A DNA stretch of 64,000 nucleotides from an uncultured Flammeovirgaceae bacterium (lineage in GTDB: Bacteria > Bacteroidota > Bacteroidia > Cytophagales > Cyclobacteriaceae), in assembly GCA_937883755.1 (NCBI GenBank), contig CAKZYA010000005.1, forward strand, positions 1-64,000, written 5' to 3'. Shown here in pieces: positions 27,478-36,424 of the stretch. The notes beneath the pieces were generated by a model, which saw only the letters and a program-made list of their open reading frames with translations, made no database searches and was not told the origin of the DNA. The translations under genes and the position numbers were made by a program. How positions within the stretch are numbered: the stretch's first letter is position 1; every line of letters begins with the position of its first letter.

Positions 27478-30219
27478 ATGAAGCTATCGGCAGTGCCCTT
27501 CGCCCTCGTATTGCTCATGTTGCTTACCTTTTCGGCGAATGCCCAGGATGAAGTACGGAGCGCAAGTGGCCAGGTTAGCGATGCTTCGGATAAAACCGGG
27601 GTAGTTGGTGCCACCGTAATGATGATCAACATTAAAGACTCTACCCGAACCCGGTACGCCGTTACCGGAAATGATGGAAGCTTTACGGTTGATAATCTTG
27701 AAAAAGCCTTTTATCGGCTGCAAGTCTCCAGTGTAGGGTACAAAACGCACCAAAGGATGCTTCGGATTACCCTCCCGGAGGTTGACCTGGGTACCCTTTC
27801 CTTAGAGCAAGATGTGAAAGTACTGGATGAAATTTCCATAGAAGGGGAAGTGGTGCCAATGGAGCAAATCGGCGACACAACCCAGTACAATGCCGATGCC
27901 TATAAAACCAACCCCGACGCTAGTGCTACCGACTTAGTTAGCAAAATGCCCGGAATTGTGGTAGATGGCGACGGGGTAAGCGCCAATGGCGAAAGCATAG
28001 AGCAAGTACTACTAGATGGAAAGCGATTCTTCGGGCAGGACCCTTTGCTATCCTTGAATACTATTCCTGCTGATATTGTCGATAAAATTCAGGTGTACGA
28101 CGAAGAAAGCGACCAAGCCCAACTTACCGGGTTTGATGATGGCAATACCACGAAAACCATGAATGTAGTCACCAAAGAAGATCGGCGAAACGGGCAGTTC
28201 GGCAAAGCCTACGCGGGCTACGGCACCGAAAATCTGTACGAAGCGGGAGCTACAATTAACTCATTCAATAATGAGCAGCGAGTAACCATCTTGGGCATGA
28301 CCAATAATATTAACCAGCAAAACTTTGGTAGCGAAGACTTAGCTCAATTAAGCGGAGGCCGAGGAGGCTTCAGACGAGGCGGAAATAACAATTTTATTAC
28401 GGGAGTTCAGGATGGAATTACCAGAACTAACTCACTGGGAGTAAACTTTACGGATAACTGGGGGGATAAAACCACCTTTGAAGGAAGCTATTTCTTCAAT
28501 CAGACCAACAATGGAACCAATCAACTACTCAGCCGGGAATCGTACCTAGCTGATGGTGAGCAAAACTATAACGAAAGCCAAACCTCTACTACCCAGAATC
28601 TGAATCATCGCTTAAACATGCGAATTGGCTACCAGATTAATGATAACAACAATATCTTACTAAGATCGGCCATTAGTTATCAGGACAACCAAAGTGATGA
28701 AAATACTATCGGTGAAGCGACCAACAATGCCGGAGAACTGCTGAGCCAGACCAATAATAATTATCGCAGTTTAAACCAAGCGTTTAGCATTAGCAATGAT
28801 CTGATCTATCAGCATAAGTTTGAGAAGATTGGGCGAACTATTTCTATGGAAGTAAACTCTCGGGTAAGCCCGACTGACCGAGAAAGCTACCTTGAAGATT
28901 TAGCGCTAGACTCTCTTATCGAGTATCTCACCGATGAGAATCAGTATACGTTAGGGTCCTCGGTGGTGTACACCGAGCCTATTGGTGCTGCCGCTCAACT
29001 AGCTATGCGGTATGAGATAAGCCACACCTCCCGACAATCAGACCGGGATACCTACACCTTGCAGGAAGGTGATGAAGTTAAGTCGTTTAGCGAAGCCCTG
29101 TCTAATGATTTTCAGAGTGGGTACACTACGCACTCCCCATCTGTACGTTATTCGTTTCGTCAATATGGTAACCATTTTAATGCCGAGCTTGGCTACCAGC
29201 GAGCTACCCTAAACAATCGTCAGTTCTTGCCTACTGATGATCAGTCAACCCGAAGTTTTAATAGTCTACTACCGTCGATTACGAGCCGCTTTGAGCTATC
29301 AGATAATGCCGATATGTTTATTCGGTACTCTACATCCACTATTGAGCCCTCCGTCAGCCAACTGCAAGGAGTGTTAGATAATAGCAATCCGCTATTTCTC
29401 TCGGTAGGCAATCCCGAACTGGATCAAACCTACTCGCACTCGTTGAGAATGCGCTTTCATAAAAACAATGTAGATCGGAATACTTCCTTAGCCAACTTTA
29501 CCAATGTAGAAACCAGCCTGAATTACATTACTACCAGCACCACCGTTATTGGTGAAGATTCTGTTTCGGCGGGAGGAATTATCTTTCAGGAAGGTGCCCA
29601 GCTAAGTACCCCAGTTAACCTCGATGGGTACTGGAATGTGCAGAATAATACCACCTACGGTGCTTTAATTTCACCACTCAAAAGTAATCTAAATGCTTCG
29701 GTTGGGTTAGGCTACCAAAGGCTACCCGGCATCATTAACGAGGCTCAGAATATCGCTAACACGTACTCAGCCAATATCCGAGTAGGATTAGCCAGTAACA
29801 TCAGTGAGAAAATAGACTACAATGTGTATTATCAGATCAATGGCAGCCGGGTATTTAATTCGCTTCAGTCAAGCGCAGATAGCCGGTATTATACGCAAAC
29901 GGTGGGTGCTAAGCTCAACCTGATCTTTGGAAAGGGATTTGTGTTTAGAAATGAAACGTATTTCCAACAATATACTGGCGCTAATAGTCAGTTCGATTCC
30001 AATTACACGCTCTGGAATATGGGTATCGCCAAGAAATTTCTTAAAGATGATCGCGGAGAGCTAGAACTATCAGTTTTTGATTTGTTGGGCCAGAATCAGA
30101 GTTTTGACCAAACAGTAACCGCCCAATATTTAGAAGAAACGCAAATCGAGGTACTACAGCGATACTTTATGCTCACCTTCACCTACCAGTTGCGGCGCTT
30201 TAAGAAAGGCGACAGCTAG
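27478..30219 (+). CDS. TonB-dependent receptor-like outer membrane protein (OMP_b-brl_3 type), no SusD partner
   Basis: 913 residues. After the signal peptide (about 1-22) comes a carboxypeptidase-D-like regulatory domain (ASGQVSDASDKTGVVGATV, about 28-115). A plug domain follows (about 125-225, with TDLVSKMPGIVVDGDGV and IPADIVDKIQVYDE), then a long beta-barrel ending in FTYQLRRF. It lacks the SusC VVVVGYG hallmark and no susD follows, so it belongs to the outer-membrane beta-barrel receptors often linked to metal or peptide handling. It is coupled to the small Spy-like gene. Ligand unknown. Confidence 0.9.
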   Translation: MKLSAVPFALVLLMLLTFSANAQDEVRSASGQVSDASDKTGVVGATVMMINIKDSTRTRYAVTGNDGSFTVDNLEKAFYRLQVSSVGYKTHQRMLRITLPEVDLGTLSLEQDVKVLDEISIEGEVVPMEQIGDTTQYNADAYKTNPDASATDLVSKMPGIVVDGDGVSANGESIEQVLLDGKRFFGQDPLLSLNTIPADIVDKIQVYDEESDQAQLTGFDDGNTTKTMNVVTKEDRRNGQFGKAYAGYGTENLYEAGATINSFNNEQRVTILGMTNNINQQNFGSEDLAQLSGGRGGFRRGGNNNFITGVQDGITRTNSLGVNFTDNWGDKTTFEGSYFFNQTNNGTNQLLSRESYLADGEQNYNESQTSTTQNLNHRLNMRIGYQINDNNNILLRSAISYQDNQSDENTIGEATNNAGELLSQTNNNYRSLNQAFSISNDLIYQHKFEKIGRTISMEVNSRVSPTDRESYLEDLALDSLIEYLTDENQYTLGSSVVYTEPIGAAAQLAMRYEISHTSRQSDRDTYTLQEGDEVKSFSEALSNDFQSGYTTHSPSVRYSFRQYGNHFNAELGYQRATLNNRQFLPTDDQSTRSFNSLLPSITSRFELSDNADMFIRYSTSTIEPSVSQLQGVLDNSNPLFLSVGNPELDQTYSHSLRMRFHKNNVDRNTSLANFTNVETSLNYITTSTTVIGEDSVSAGGIIFQEGAQLSTPVNLDGYWNVQNNTTYGALISPLKSNLNASVGLGYQRLPGIINEAQNIANTYSANIRVGLASNISEKIDYNVYYQINGSRVFNSLQSSADSRYYTQTVGAKLNLIFGKGFVFRNETYFQQYTGANSQFDSNYTLWNMGIAKKFLKDDRGELELSVFDLLGQNQSFDQTVTAQYLEETQIEVLQRYFMLTFTYQLRRFKKGDS

Positions 30220-30444
30220 AACTGTTAATACTGCATAATAGACGCTAGACTCTCTGAGTTAATGAGCGTTATAAAGATTTTCTTGAAACCGGGGGGGCTG
30301 ATTTTTTGCCGTCTAAATAATAAACCAACTCAACGCACCCAAAACGTATGCTTATGCTATTCTGGAATAGCCAGTTACTACTTATTTCAGCCTAAACCCA
30401 TAACCTGATAATGGCTCACAAAGAACCTCACATTAAATGTAATT

Positions 30445-30810
30445 ATGAAGAAGCACATAATTAAACACCAAACAAATCTAATTTTTCCCTTACTCTTATT
30501 AGTTCTAGCTACTGTAGGCTGAGCTTGCAAAGATGATGACATCACAGATGACAATATAGCCAGCGATGATTGTACCGATGTTAGTACTTTTGCTATCAAC
30601 CTCAATCCCGACGATTGTACGGTAGACATTGAAGCATCGCTTGGGGTGGCGAGTCAGTACGAAGTGCCATGGTATTATCTGAAGTACCTCTCGCCCTATT
30701 TGGCTAGCGGCTCCTGTTACCTTAAAGGGGGGTATCATGATCAAGTCCACCCCCTCTCGGTCGTGGGCGACCTTTGGTATCAAGCAGTAAGATATCTAAG
30801 GCTCGATTGA
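30445..30810 (+). pseudogene. lipoprotein gene broken by a stop codon in the signal peptide
   Basis: An ATG at 30445 starts a good lipoprotein signal (MKKHIIK, hydrophobic LIFPLLLLVLATVG), but codon 26 is TGA (30520-30522). Directly after it, in the same frame, come the lipobox Cys and acidic linker (ACKDDDITDDN) and a further ~90 codons to a TGA at 30808. The segment up to about 30720 reads like a real secreted protein; beyond that it runs antisense into the Spy-like gene. Either a nonsense mutation or the remnant of a longer gene truncated by rearrangement. A sequencing error at 30520 is possible. I do not recognise the family. Confidence 0.65.
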
Positions 30811-31228
30811 TAAACTTCTCAAAATTGGGTAATTGCTCTTCAGTAAGCAGGGCTTTTATATCCTGAAAATGTTGATGAGTAACTTTTATTTTATCCCGCT
30901 CGAGTTGGGAAACTTCCTGCAAGATCGCGACAGTATCAACTGTGTCAGTGCTACCTATTAAGTTATAAAAATAAGGGCGGAGCAATGTTCGCTGCTCTCG
31001 GTCAATAGCCCGCATTTGCTGGCCGTGTTGTTGGGCTAACTGGGCCAAGTCGGTTTGCTGTTGTGTATCTAACTGAAGTATCTCAGCGATTTGCAATTGG
31101 AAGTTTTCGCCCCTTGGCCTACGGTCAGGGCTTGGATGGGGTTTTCCCAAAAAGAAAAACAATATTATTGAAATGTTTAACAGAACCAGAAGCCCAATAG
31201 CATATTGGTAGAACCTTAACTGCTTCAT
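30722..31228 (-). CDS. Spy/CpxP-like periplasmic protein with membrane anchor
   Basis: 168 residues. One hydrophobic segment at about 8-28 is followed by a helical domain with a repeated pattern: ILQLDTQQQTDLAQLAQQH near 50-70 and LLTEEQLPNFEKFINRAL near 128-145. This is the LTxxQ-type layout of CpxP, Spy and zinc-resistance-associated proteins. The tail is Arg/Gly/Pro-rich. The start overlaps the stop of the preceding small membrane protein (ATGA), so the two are one translation unit under the sigma gene upstream. The likely role is sensing envelope stress or metal for that sigma factor. Confidence 0.75.
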   Translation of the reverse strand: MKQLRFYQYAIGLLVLLNISIILFFFLGKPHPSPDRRPRGENFQLQIAEILQLDTQQQTDLAQLAQQHGQQMRAIDREQRTLLRPYFYNLIGSTDTVDTVAILQEVSQLERDKIKVTHQHFQDIKALLTEEQLPNFEKFINRALDILLLDTKGRPRPRGGGLDHDTPL

Positions 31229-31515
31229 TCTTCGTATAGCGTATAGTTAGAAAGTAATGACTGTCCCACAATCACTTCCTCAGCAGGTGAGTTACTCTGT
31301 TTTAAGTAGTACTGTACCGTAAACCCATTCAGGATGAGCAAAACAACAGCGGCTGCCGCAGCAATTCTCAGACGGTACATTGGAATAATGCGTTCCTCAG
31401 AAAGTGAAAGTTGGTTTTCAATTTTTGAAAATAATTCTGGATTAGGCTGAGCCCGGGTACTACCCTGCATGCTACCCAACACGTCGTTTATCCACTTTTC
31501 TTGATCGTTTTTCAT
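31225..31515 (-). CDS. small single-pass membrane protein, probable anti-sigma factor
   Basis: 96 residues. The cytoplasmic N-terminal ~50 residues are helical and charged, with one transmembrane segment at about 50-70 (IAAAAAVVLLILNGFTVQYYL) and a short outside tail. Gene order sigma / small membrane protein / Spy-like is that of sigma-anti-sigma pairs, so an anti-sigma role is inferred; no zinc-binding (ZAS) Cys/His motif is seen. It follows the sigma gene by 23 bp. Confidence 0.65.
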   Translation of the reverse strand: MKNDQEKWINDVLGSMQGSTRAQPNPELFSKIENQLSLSEERIIPMYRLRIAAAAAVVLLILNGFTVQYYLKQSNSPAEEVIVGQSLLSNYTLYEE

Positions 31516-31538
31516 TACTGCATTTTTACATTAGACAG

Positions 31539-32132
31539 TCAATAATCGTTTTTCCTTCGCTCAGGATATATTTTTTCTAGTTTATTCCTCAAGTTTTTCT
31601 TGGCACGCTGTAGTAGTGATTCCACAGCTTTTAACGAAACCTGCATGATATCGGCCACTTCTTGCCGGGGCAAATCCTCTATAAAACTCAAAATGAAAGC
31701 TGTTTTCTGATGATTGGGTAAGGTATCAATCACTTTGAACAAAGCCTTGGCATCCTCCTTCCTTTCTAACAAAACACCAGGGTGTTCAAAGTCCGGCTTG
31801 TCAATGTTATGATCATTTATCCGCATAAAACCAAATCGCTTTCTTCTCCGAAGATAGTTAAGCGAAGTATTTATCGTGATACGATAGATCCAGGTACCTA
31901 CGGCTGACTCACCTTTAAATTTTACCGCATTTCGGAATATCTGGGTAAATACATCTTGGGTGATTTCTTCGGCCTCCTGTACATCCTGCGTATAACTTAG
32001 TGCGGTATTGTATACTTGATCACTAAACAATTCGTATAATTCTTTAAAGGCTTGCCGATCCCCGTGGGCAATGGCTCGTATGATCGTGTGGTGCTCGCTC
32101 AATAGATACTCAATATACAAAGTTCCAAACAT
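31539..32132 (-). CDS. ECF RNA polymerase sigma factor
   Basis: 197 residues with region 2 (ELYELFSDQVYNTALSYT, EAEEITQDVFTQIFRN, GTWIYRITINTSLNYLRR) and region 4 (LPNHQKTAFILSFIEDLPRQEVADIMQVSLKAVESLLQRAKKNLRNKL, split here for length only). This is an RpoE-like ECF factor, not a FecI type: it is not followed by fecR, but by a small anti-sigma-like protein and a Spy-like protein. It probably responds to an envelope or metal signal. The frame starts at an ATG at 32130-32132. Confidence 0.93.
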   Translation of the reverse strand: MFGTLYIEYLLSEHHTIIRAIAHGDRQAFKELYELFSDQVYNTALSYTQDVQEAEEITQDVFTQIFRNAVKFKGESAVGTWIYRITINTSLNYLRRRKRFGFMRINDHNIDKPDFEHPGVLLERKEDAKALFKVIDTLPNHQKTAFILSFIEDLPRQEVADIMQVSLKAVESLLQRAKKNLRNKLEKIYPERRKNDY

Positions 32133-32423
32133 ACAAATTGGTATGCTATTGCAGAAGATCCACTATTCCTAATTTTCCTACAACCCGACTTTCAAAAAAC
32201 TGCTCAAGAGACACATGGAGCACTACCAATTGATTTTAGCCATACCAACATCAATAAAGAAAGCTATACTTCTTCATTTTTAGAACGAGAGCCAATTCGT
32301 ATGTAGCCTTAAGAAGGTGGTAATGGATTCAAGATTAATCGACTTCCTCTTTTTATTCTACCTTTGCATGGTTGTATTATTGGCTAATTAGAATCCAATG
32401 TATTCAATTGAAGCCCACTACCC

Positions 32424-32873
32424 TTACAAGGGTAGTTCATCAGTAATTAGACTTTTTCTTAAACTCGTATATAGATAGTTGTAATCCTTTTGTTTTGAGG
32501 TGATTATATCCCTTATTTCTAAGAGATATTCATTATATGTTATGCCACGAAAAGAAAATTCATAATGGTATTCTTGCTTCGCTAACCTTTTTGCAGAAGC
32601 AAAGTCTTCTTTAGCTTTTTTTGAGGAATTGCCGTAAATTTCTAATCTCTGTTTACAAACTTTTACGGATTGTCGAAAACCCTTAAATTCAAAGTATCCG
32701 GCTTCATTCTCGTAGGCGTCGCCCCAAACAATTTTATTTCTTGTAGAATATTTACGTTTCTCTATAACAAAATCTTCAGGTTGAAATATCAAGCTCACAA
32801 CCTCTTTATAGTACCAGTTCTTATTCTCGAAAACTTGATAATCTGCAAACGTTATTTGTGAATACGAGCTCAT
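32424..32873 (-). CDS. small hypothetical protein, possibly HEPN/Toprim-associated domain
   Basis: 149 residues, no signal peptide or transmembrane segment, so cytoplasmic. It begins MSSYSQITFADYQVFENKNW and continues with a charged middle (SVKVCKQRLEIYGNSSKKAKEDF) and a long helix. From memory this resembles the N-terminal domain of 'HEPN/Toprim-associated' proteins, found in some defence-type genes, but the similarity is not strong and the downstream HEPN or Toprim part is absent. Low G+C compared with neighbours fits acquired DNA. It is divergent from the sugar transporter. Function unknown. Confidence 0.55.
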   Translation of the reverse strand: MSSYSQITFADYQVFENKNWYYKEVVSLIFQPEDFVIEKRKYSTRNKIVWGDAYENEAGYFEFKGFRQSVKVCKQRLEIYGNSSKKAKEDFASAKRLAKQEYHYEFSFRGITYNEYLLEIRDIITSKQKDYNYLYTSLRKSLITDELPL

Positions 32874-32921
32874 TTTATGCCTAATAAAGTCGTTCTATAT
32901 CTGTAATCTTGTCCATAACTA

Positions 32922-34358
32922 ATGAATAAATCAATAACCTACAATCAGACTTATCTTTGGTTAATCAGTCTTACAGCCGCGTTGGGCGGTTTTCTTTTTG
33001 GGTATGACTGGGTCGTGGTAGGGGGGGCTAAGCCTTACTACGAACCATTCTTTCAACTGGATACTCCGGCATTGCAAGGCTGGGGGACAAGTTCGGCGCT
33101 GGTAGGTTGTATGGTGGGAGCCTTAGCTTGCGTAGCTCTCAGCGATCGCTACGGTCGCAAGCGTTTACTGATCTTCGCCGGAGCACTATTTACCCTATCA
33201 GCTTTAGGCACAGCACTGGCTTCGGATTTCACCTGGTTCAACATTTACCGAATTATCGGTGGAGTGGCAATGGGTATCGCCTTGAATCTTTCGCCTATGT
33301 ACATCGCCGAGGTTTCCCCACCAGAGAAGCGGGGTATGTTCGTAACCATTAACCAACTATTGGTAATGATTGGGGTGCTGATGGCTCAGATTGTGAACTG
33401 GCGTATTTCCTTGCTAGACACTGAACTGCCGGTAGATGCTACTGCCGAAATAATTGCTCAAAGTTGGAGTGGACAAGCTGGCTGGCGGTGGATGTTCGGA
33501 GTAGAGGCTATTCCGGCCTTTGCCTTTTTTGCATTAATGTTTCTAGTACCAGAAAGTGTACGCTGGCTGGTAAAAAATGGAAGGGCTGCCGAAGGTAAAC
33601 AAGTACTACAAAAGATTGGAGGTGATGCCTACGCCCACAAACAGATTAGCGAAGTAAAACTAACCCTTTCTAAGGAAGATGTATCCCACGTGAATTTCAA
33701 AGAGTTACTCAACAGCCGGATTCTAAAGCTGGTTGGCTTGGGAGTATTTCTATCATTCTTGCAGCAATGGAGCGGACTGAATGTGATTATTTACTACGCC
33801 GCTGATATTTTCCAGGCGGCAGGCTACAATCTTCAACAAATGATGCTCAATATTGTGGTGATCGGTACGGTGATGGTATTGGCGGTAATCGTTACGATGT
33901 TAACCGTGGATAAGATAGGTCGGAAAACGCTGCTATTATTCGGAACATCCTCGATGGCAGTAGTCTACGCCCTGATCGGTTACTGCTTCTACGCTGATTA
34001 TCAGGGGGAAGTGATTGTACTGTTGGTGCTGGCAAATGTATTATTTTACTCCATCACCCTGGCCCCGCTACTATGGGTGGTGCTATCCGAAATCTTTCCT
34101 AATCGTATTCGGGGCGCAGCTATGTCTATTGCAGCCTTTGCTCACTGGGTCGGTAATTTTACCCTAACCTTTAGTTTTCCAACTATCAAAGAAAATCTGG
34201 GTTGGGCCAATAACTTTTGGCTCTACGGACTCATTTGCGCCGTCGGGTTCATTGTTCTCTATTTGATCTTGCCCGAAACCAAAGGCAAAACTCTGGAAGA
34301 GATAGAACACGAACTCGTTGGCGATACTCCCGAACAAGCCGAGGTAGCAGCTCCCTAA
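32922..34358 (+). CDS. MFS sugar/H+ symporter (sugar porter family)
   Basis: 478 residues with 12 predicted transmembrane helices. Sugar porter signatures are present: FLFGYDW in TM1, SDRYGRKR after TM2, PMYIAEVSPPEKRG after TM4, PESVRWLVKNGR near 210, LQQWSGLNVIIYYA in TM7, DKIGRKT after TM8, and the C-terminal PETKGKTLEEIE. This is the XylE/AraE/GLUT-like family that carries monosaccharides across the inner membrane. The QQ-x-SG-x-N motif in TM7 lines the sugar site. It could import monosaccharides released by the degradation loci; the specific sugar is unknown. Confidence 0.93.
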   Translation: MNKSITYNQTYLWLISLTAALGGFLFGYDWVVVGGAKPYYEPFFQLDTPALQGWGTSSALVGCMVGALACVALSDRYGRKRLLIFAGALFTLSALGTALASDFTWFNIYRIIGGVAMGIALNLSPMYIAEVSPPEKRGMFVTINQLLVMIGVLMAQIVNWRISLLDTELPVDATAEIIAQSWSGQAGWRWMFGVEAIPAFAFFALMFLVPESVRWLVKNGRAAEGKQVLQKIGGDAYAHKQISEVKLTLSKEDVSHVNFKELLNSRILKLVGLGVFLSFLQQWSGLNVIIYYAADIFQAAGYNLQQMMLNIVVIGTVMVLAVIVTMLTVDKIGRKTLLLFGTSSMAVVYALIGYCFYADYQGEVIVLLVLANVLFYSITLAPLLWVVLSEIFPNRIRGAAMSIAAFAHWVGNFTLTFSFPTIKENLGWANNFWLYGLICAVGFIVLYLILPETKGKTLEEIEHELVGDTPEQAEVAAP

Positions 34359-34522
34359 GCCCTGCTACATTCTTTGATTATCTTTTGCTATCTTTCAAAG
34401 ATAAGCAGCTAAAGAGCCGATCTTATTCAAGATTTATTAGAATAAACAAATTCGGTTAACAATAGTAAATTTTGCTATTAATTTTATACATTATGCTAGT
34501 ATAATAGTCTCCCTCAAAGTGA

Positions 34523-35119
34523 ATGCAAGCTAAGGCTTACCTAACCAATGCAGAATTAGTTGAAAAACTAAAGAAAGGCGATATAAGCGCTTTTGATACC
34601 ATATTTTATCGCTTTAAGCCAAAGCTCTGTGCATTTGCCATGAAACTTACTCACAACCCTGAAGATGCTAAAGAAGTAGTACAGGAGGTCTTTCTGAAAG
34701 TTTGGGAAAGAAGAGAGCTTATTAAGCCCTATCAAAATTTAGATAGCTATCTGTTCACCATCGCTAAGAATTTAGTTTACAATAAAGCTCGCCGCCGAGT
34801 TTACTGGGTTGCGTACCAGGAATACATCAGTTCATCTGGTGCTCCAGCCGAAAGCTTTACCGAAAATACGGTGCAGTACAACGAGTTGATGGCGTTTCTG
34901 GAAGGAGCTTATCAACAACTGCCCCCCACCCGACAAAAGGTATTTATGTTAAGCCGGATTGACGGTTTAAGTCACCACGAAATAGCGGAGCAACTGAATA
35001 CCAGCACTAGCAATGTAAAAAATCATATCCACAAAGCACTGCGCTTCCTGAAGGAGCAAATGCAGTTACACGAGATTATTCCTACAGTTATCCTCTCTCT
35101 CGTCTATCTTCTTTTCTAA
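34523..35119 (+). CDS. ECF RNA polymerase sigma factor, FecI-like
   Basis: 198 residues from the ATG at 34523. Region 2: DTIFYRFKPKLCAFAMKLT, EDAKEVVQEVFLKVWERRE. Region 4: LPPTRQKVFMLSRIDGLSHHEIAEQLNTSTSNVKNHIHK, quoted in parts. The C-terminal hydrophobic tail (ILSLVYLLF) is the same oddity as in the FecI-like gene at 10770. It heads the second sigma-fecR-susC-susD set and is probably held by the FecR encoded next. Confidence 0.94.
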   Translation: MQAKAYLTNAELVEKLKKGDISAFDTIFYRFKPKLCAFAMKLTHNPEDAKEVVQEVFLKVWERRELIKPYQNLDSYLFTIAKNLVYNKARRRVYWVAYQEYISSSGAPAESFTENTVQYNELMAFLEGAYQQLPPTRQKVFMLSRIDGLSHHEIAEQLNTSTSNVKNHIHKALRFLKEQMQLHEIIPTVILSLVYLLF

Positions 35120-35263
35120 GTATTAATTTAGTAGCTAAATGTAGCTGGATTTAAAATTATCCGCGTGTCTCATAGATAAATCCGAAATTTTTTCAGATAC
35201 TTTTTCTTAGTGAAGTGGCCCTACTATTAAGTTAATTGTACTACTAACAAAGGCCCTTTTCTT

Positions 35264-36289
35264 ATGAACAGCCAATTACTAGAGAGATTTTTTAGAGGAG
35301 AATGTACCTCAGAAGAGGTGGAACAGGTGCTAAACTGGTTCCGCGAACAAAACCTATCGCCTAGTAAAGAAGAAGAACTGTATGCCATCTGGAAAGAAAC
35401 TGAGAACGAGAAGCGATCCTACCATTTAGAACAAAATGCTCAAGAAATACTAGGCTCTATCCATCAAAGGGTAGGAAAAAAATGTAGGGTAACAGTTAGC
35501 CACCAGCGGGGACGCTCAAGAATTTCTGATTCCTGGGCATATGCTTTAAAAGTTGCCGCTATTCTGATTATTCCTTTCTTTTTTTCCTGGCTCTACGTGA
35601 AATTCTATCAGCCGGGCACCGTTGTTCAACCACCCAAGATGATTACGGTAGAGACACCAGTAGGGGTGAAAGTCACCAAAATATTGCCTGATAGCTCGCG
35701 CGTGATACTTAACGCTAAGAGCTCAATTACATATATCGCTGGCTTTCAGGAGAATGCTCGGGAAGTAACGCTTACGGGGGAAGCATTTTTTGAGGTGGGT
35801 AAAGATTCATTGCGGCCTTTTACGGTGCATTCGGGAAATATCTCCACTACTGCTCTGGGAACGTCGTTTAATATCAACTATCGGCCTGATAAAGCAACTA
35901 CGGAAGTGTCGTTGGCAACTGGAAAAGTAGAAATTGTAGATAATACGGCGGTTTTGACCAAGCTCGAGCCCGGAGAAAGATTACAATATGATAGAGGGCG
36001 ATCCACCTTTCGTACTGATCACTATGATACCCTAGAAACCCTAGCTTGGAAGGATGGGATTCTGCATTTCAAAGAAGCAGATATAGAGGAGGTTATTCAG
36101 AAACTGGAAGACTGGTACGGAGTAGAAATTGCCTTAGAAGGAAAGGTTGAGAAGGCTAAGAATCAAGCTTGGACGTACACGGGGACGTACAAAAATCAAA
36201 ATCTGGTGAATGTGCTTTCGGGTATAAGCTATGTGAAAGATTTTACTTACGAAATTCAGCAGAAAAAAATCACCTTGATGTTTCACTAA
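35264..36289 (+). CDS. FecR-family anti-sigma factor
   Basis: 341 residues: cytoplasmic part to about 85, a transmembrane segment at about 92-114 (VAAILIIPFFFSWLYVKFY), FecR domain (VTKILPDSSRVILNAKSS, LTGEAFFEVGKD) and a C-terminal DUF4974-type domain from about 265. It would transmit ligand binding by the SusC receptor downstream to the sigma factor upstream. The 134-bp space to susC contains an unusual long hairpin. Confidence 0.94.
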   Translation: MNSQLLERFFRGECTSEEVEQVLNWFREQNLSPSKEEELYAIWKETENEKRSYHLEQNAQEILGSIHQRVGKKCRVTVSHQRGRSRISDSWAYALKVAAILIIPFFFSWLYVKFYQPGTVVQPPKMITVETPVGVKVTKILPDSSRVILNAKSSITYIAGFQENAREVTLTGEAFFEVGKDSLRPFTVHSGNISTTALGTSFNINYRPDKATTEVSLATGKVEIVDNTAVLTKLEPGERLQYDRGRSTFRTDHYDTLETLAWKDGILHFKEADIEEVIQKLEDWYGVEIALEGKVEKAKNQAWTYTGTYKNQNLVNVLSGISYVKDFTYEIQQKKITLMFH

Positions 36290-36333
36290 CCCTTAGAGGC
36301 GTATGCGATAAAAAGTCATAATACATACAAAAT

Positions 36334-36393
36334 GCCCTCAGGCAAAGCAAGATGGTGACGCATCGGTTGCTCTGCACAAGAGGGCGGTGTTTT
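36334..36393 (+). promoter_or_regulatory. long imperfect hairpin between fecR and susC, possible attenuator or terminator
   Basis: GCCCTC at 36334-36339 pairs with GAGGGC at 36380-36385. Inside, GCAAAGCAA pairs with TTGCTCTGC with one mismatch, and GATG with CATC closes the tip. A weak T-run (GTGTTTT) follows. It lies 45 bp after fecR and about 40 bp before susC, so it could end the sigma-fecR message or form a structured leader for susC. The pairing is read by eye, not computed. Confidence 0.5.
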
Positions 36394-36424
36394 AACTGAT
36401 ACAACAATCAAAACTTCGCAATTT

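Noticed and set aside
30505-30783. Minus-strand frame antisense to the broken lipoprotein
   Set aside because: The plus strand shows a signal peptide, lipobox and acidic linker; the minus frame has no such features.
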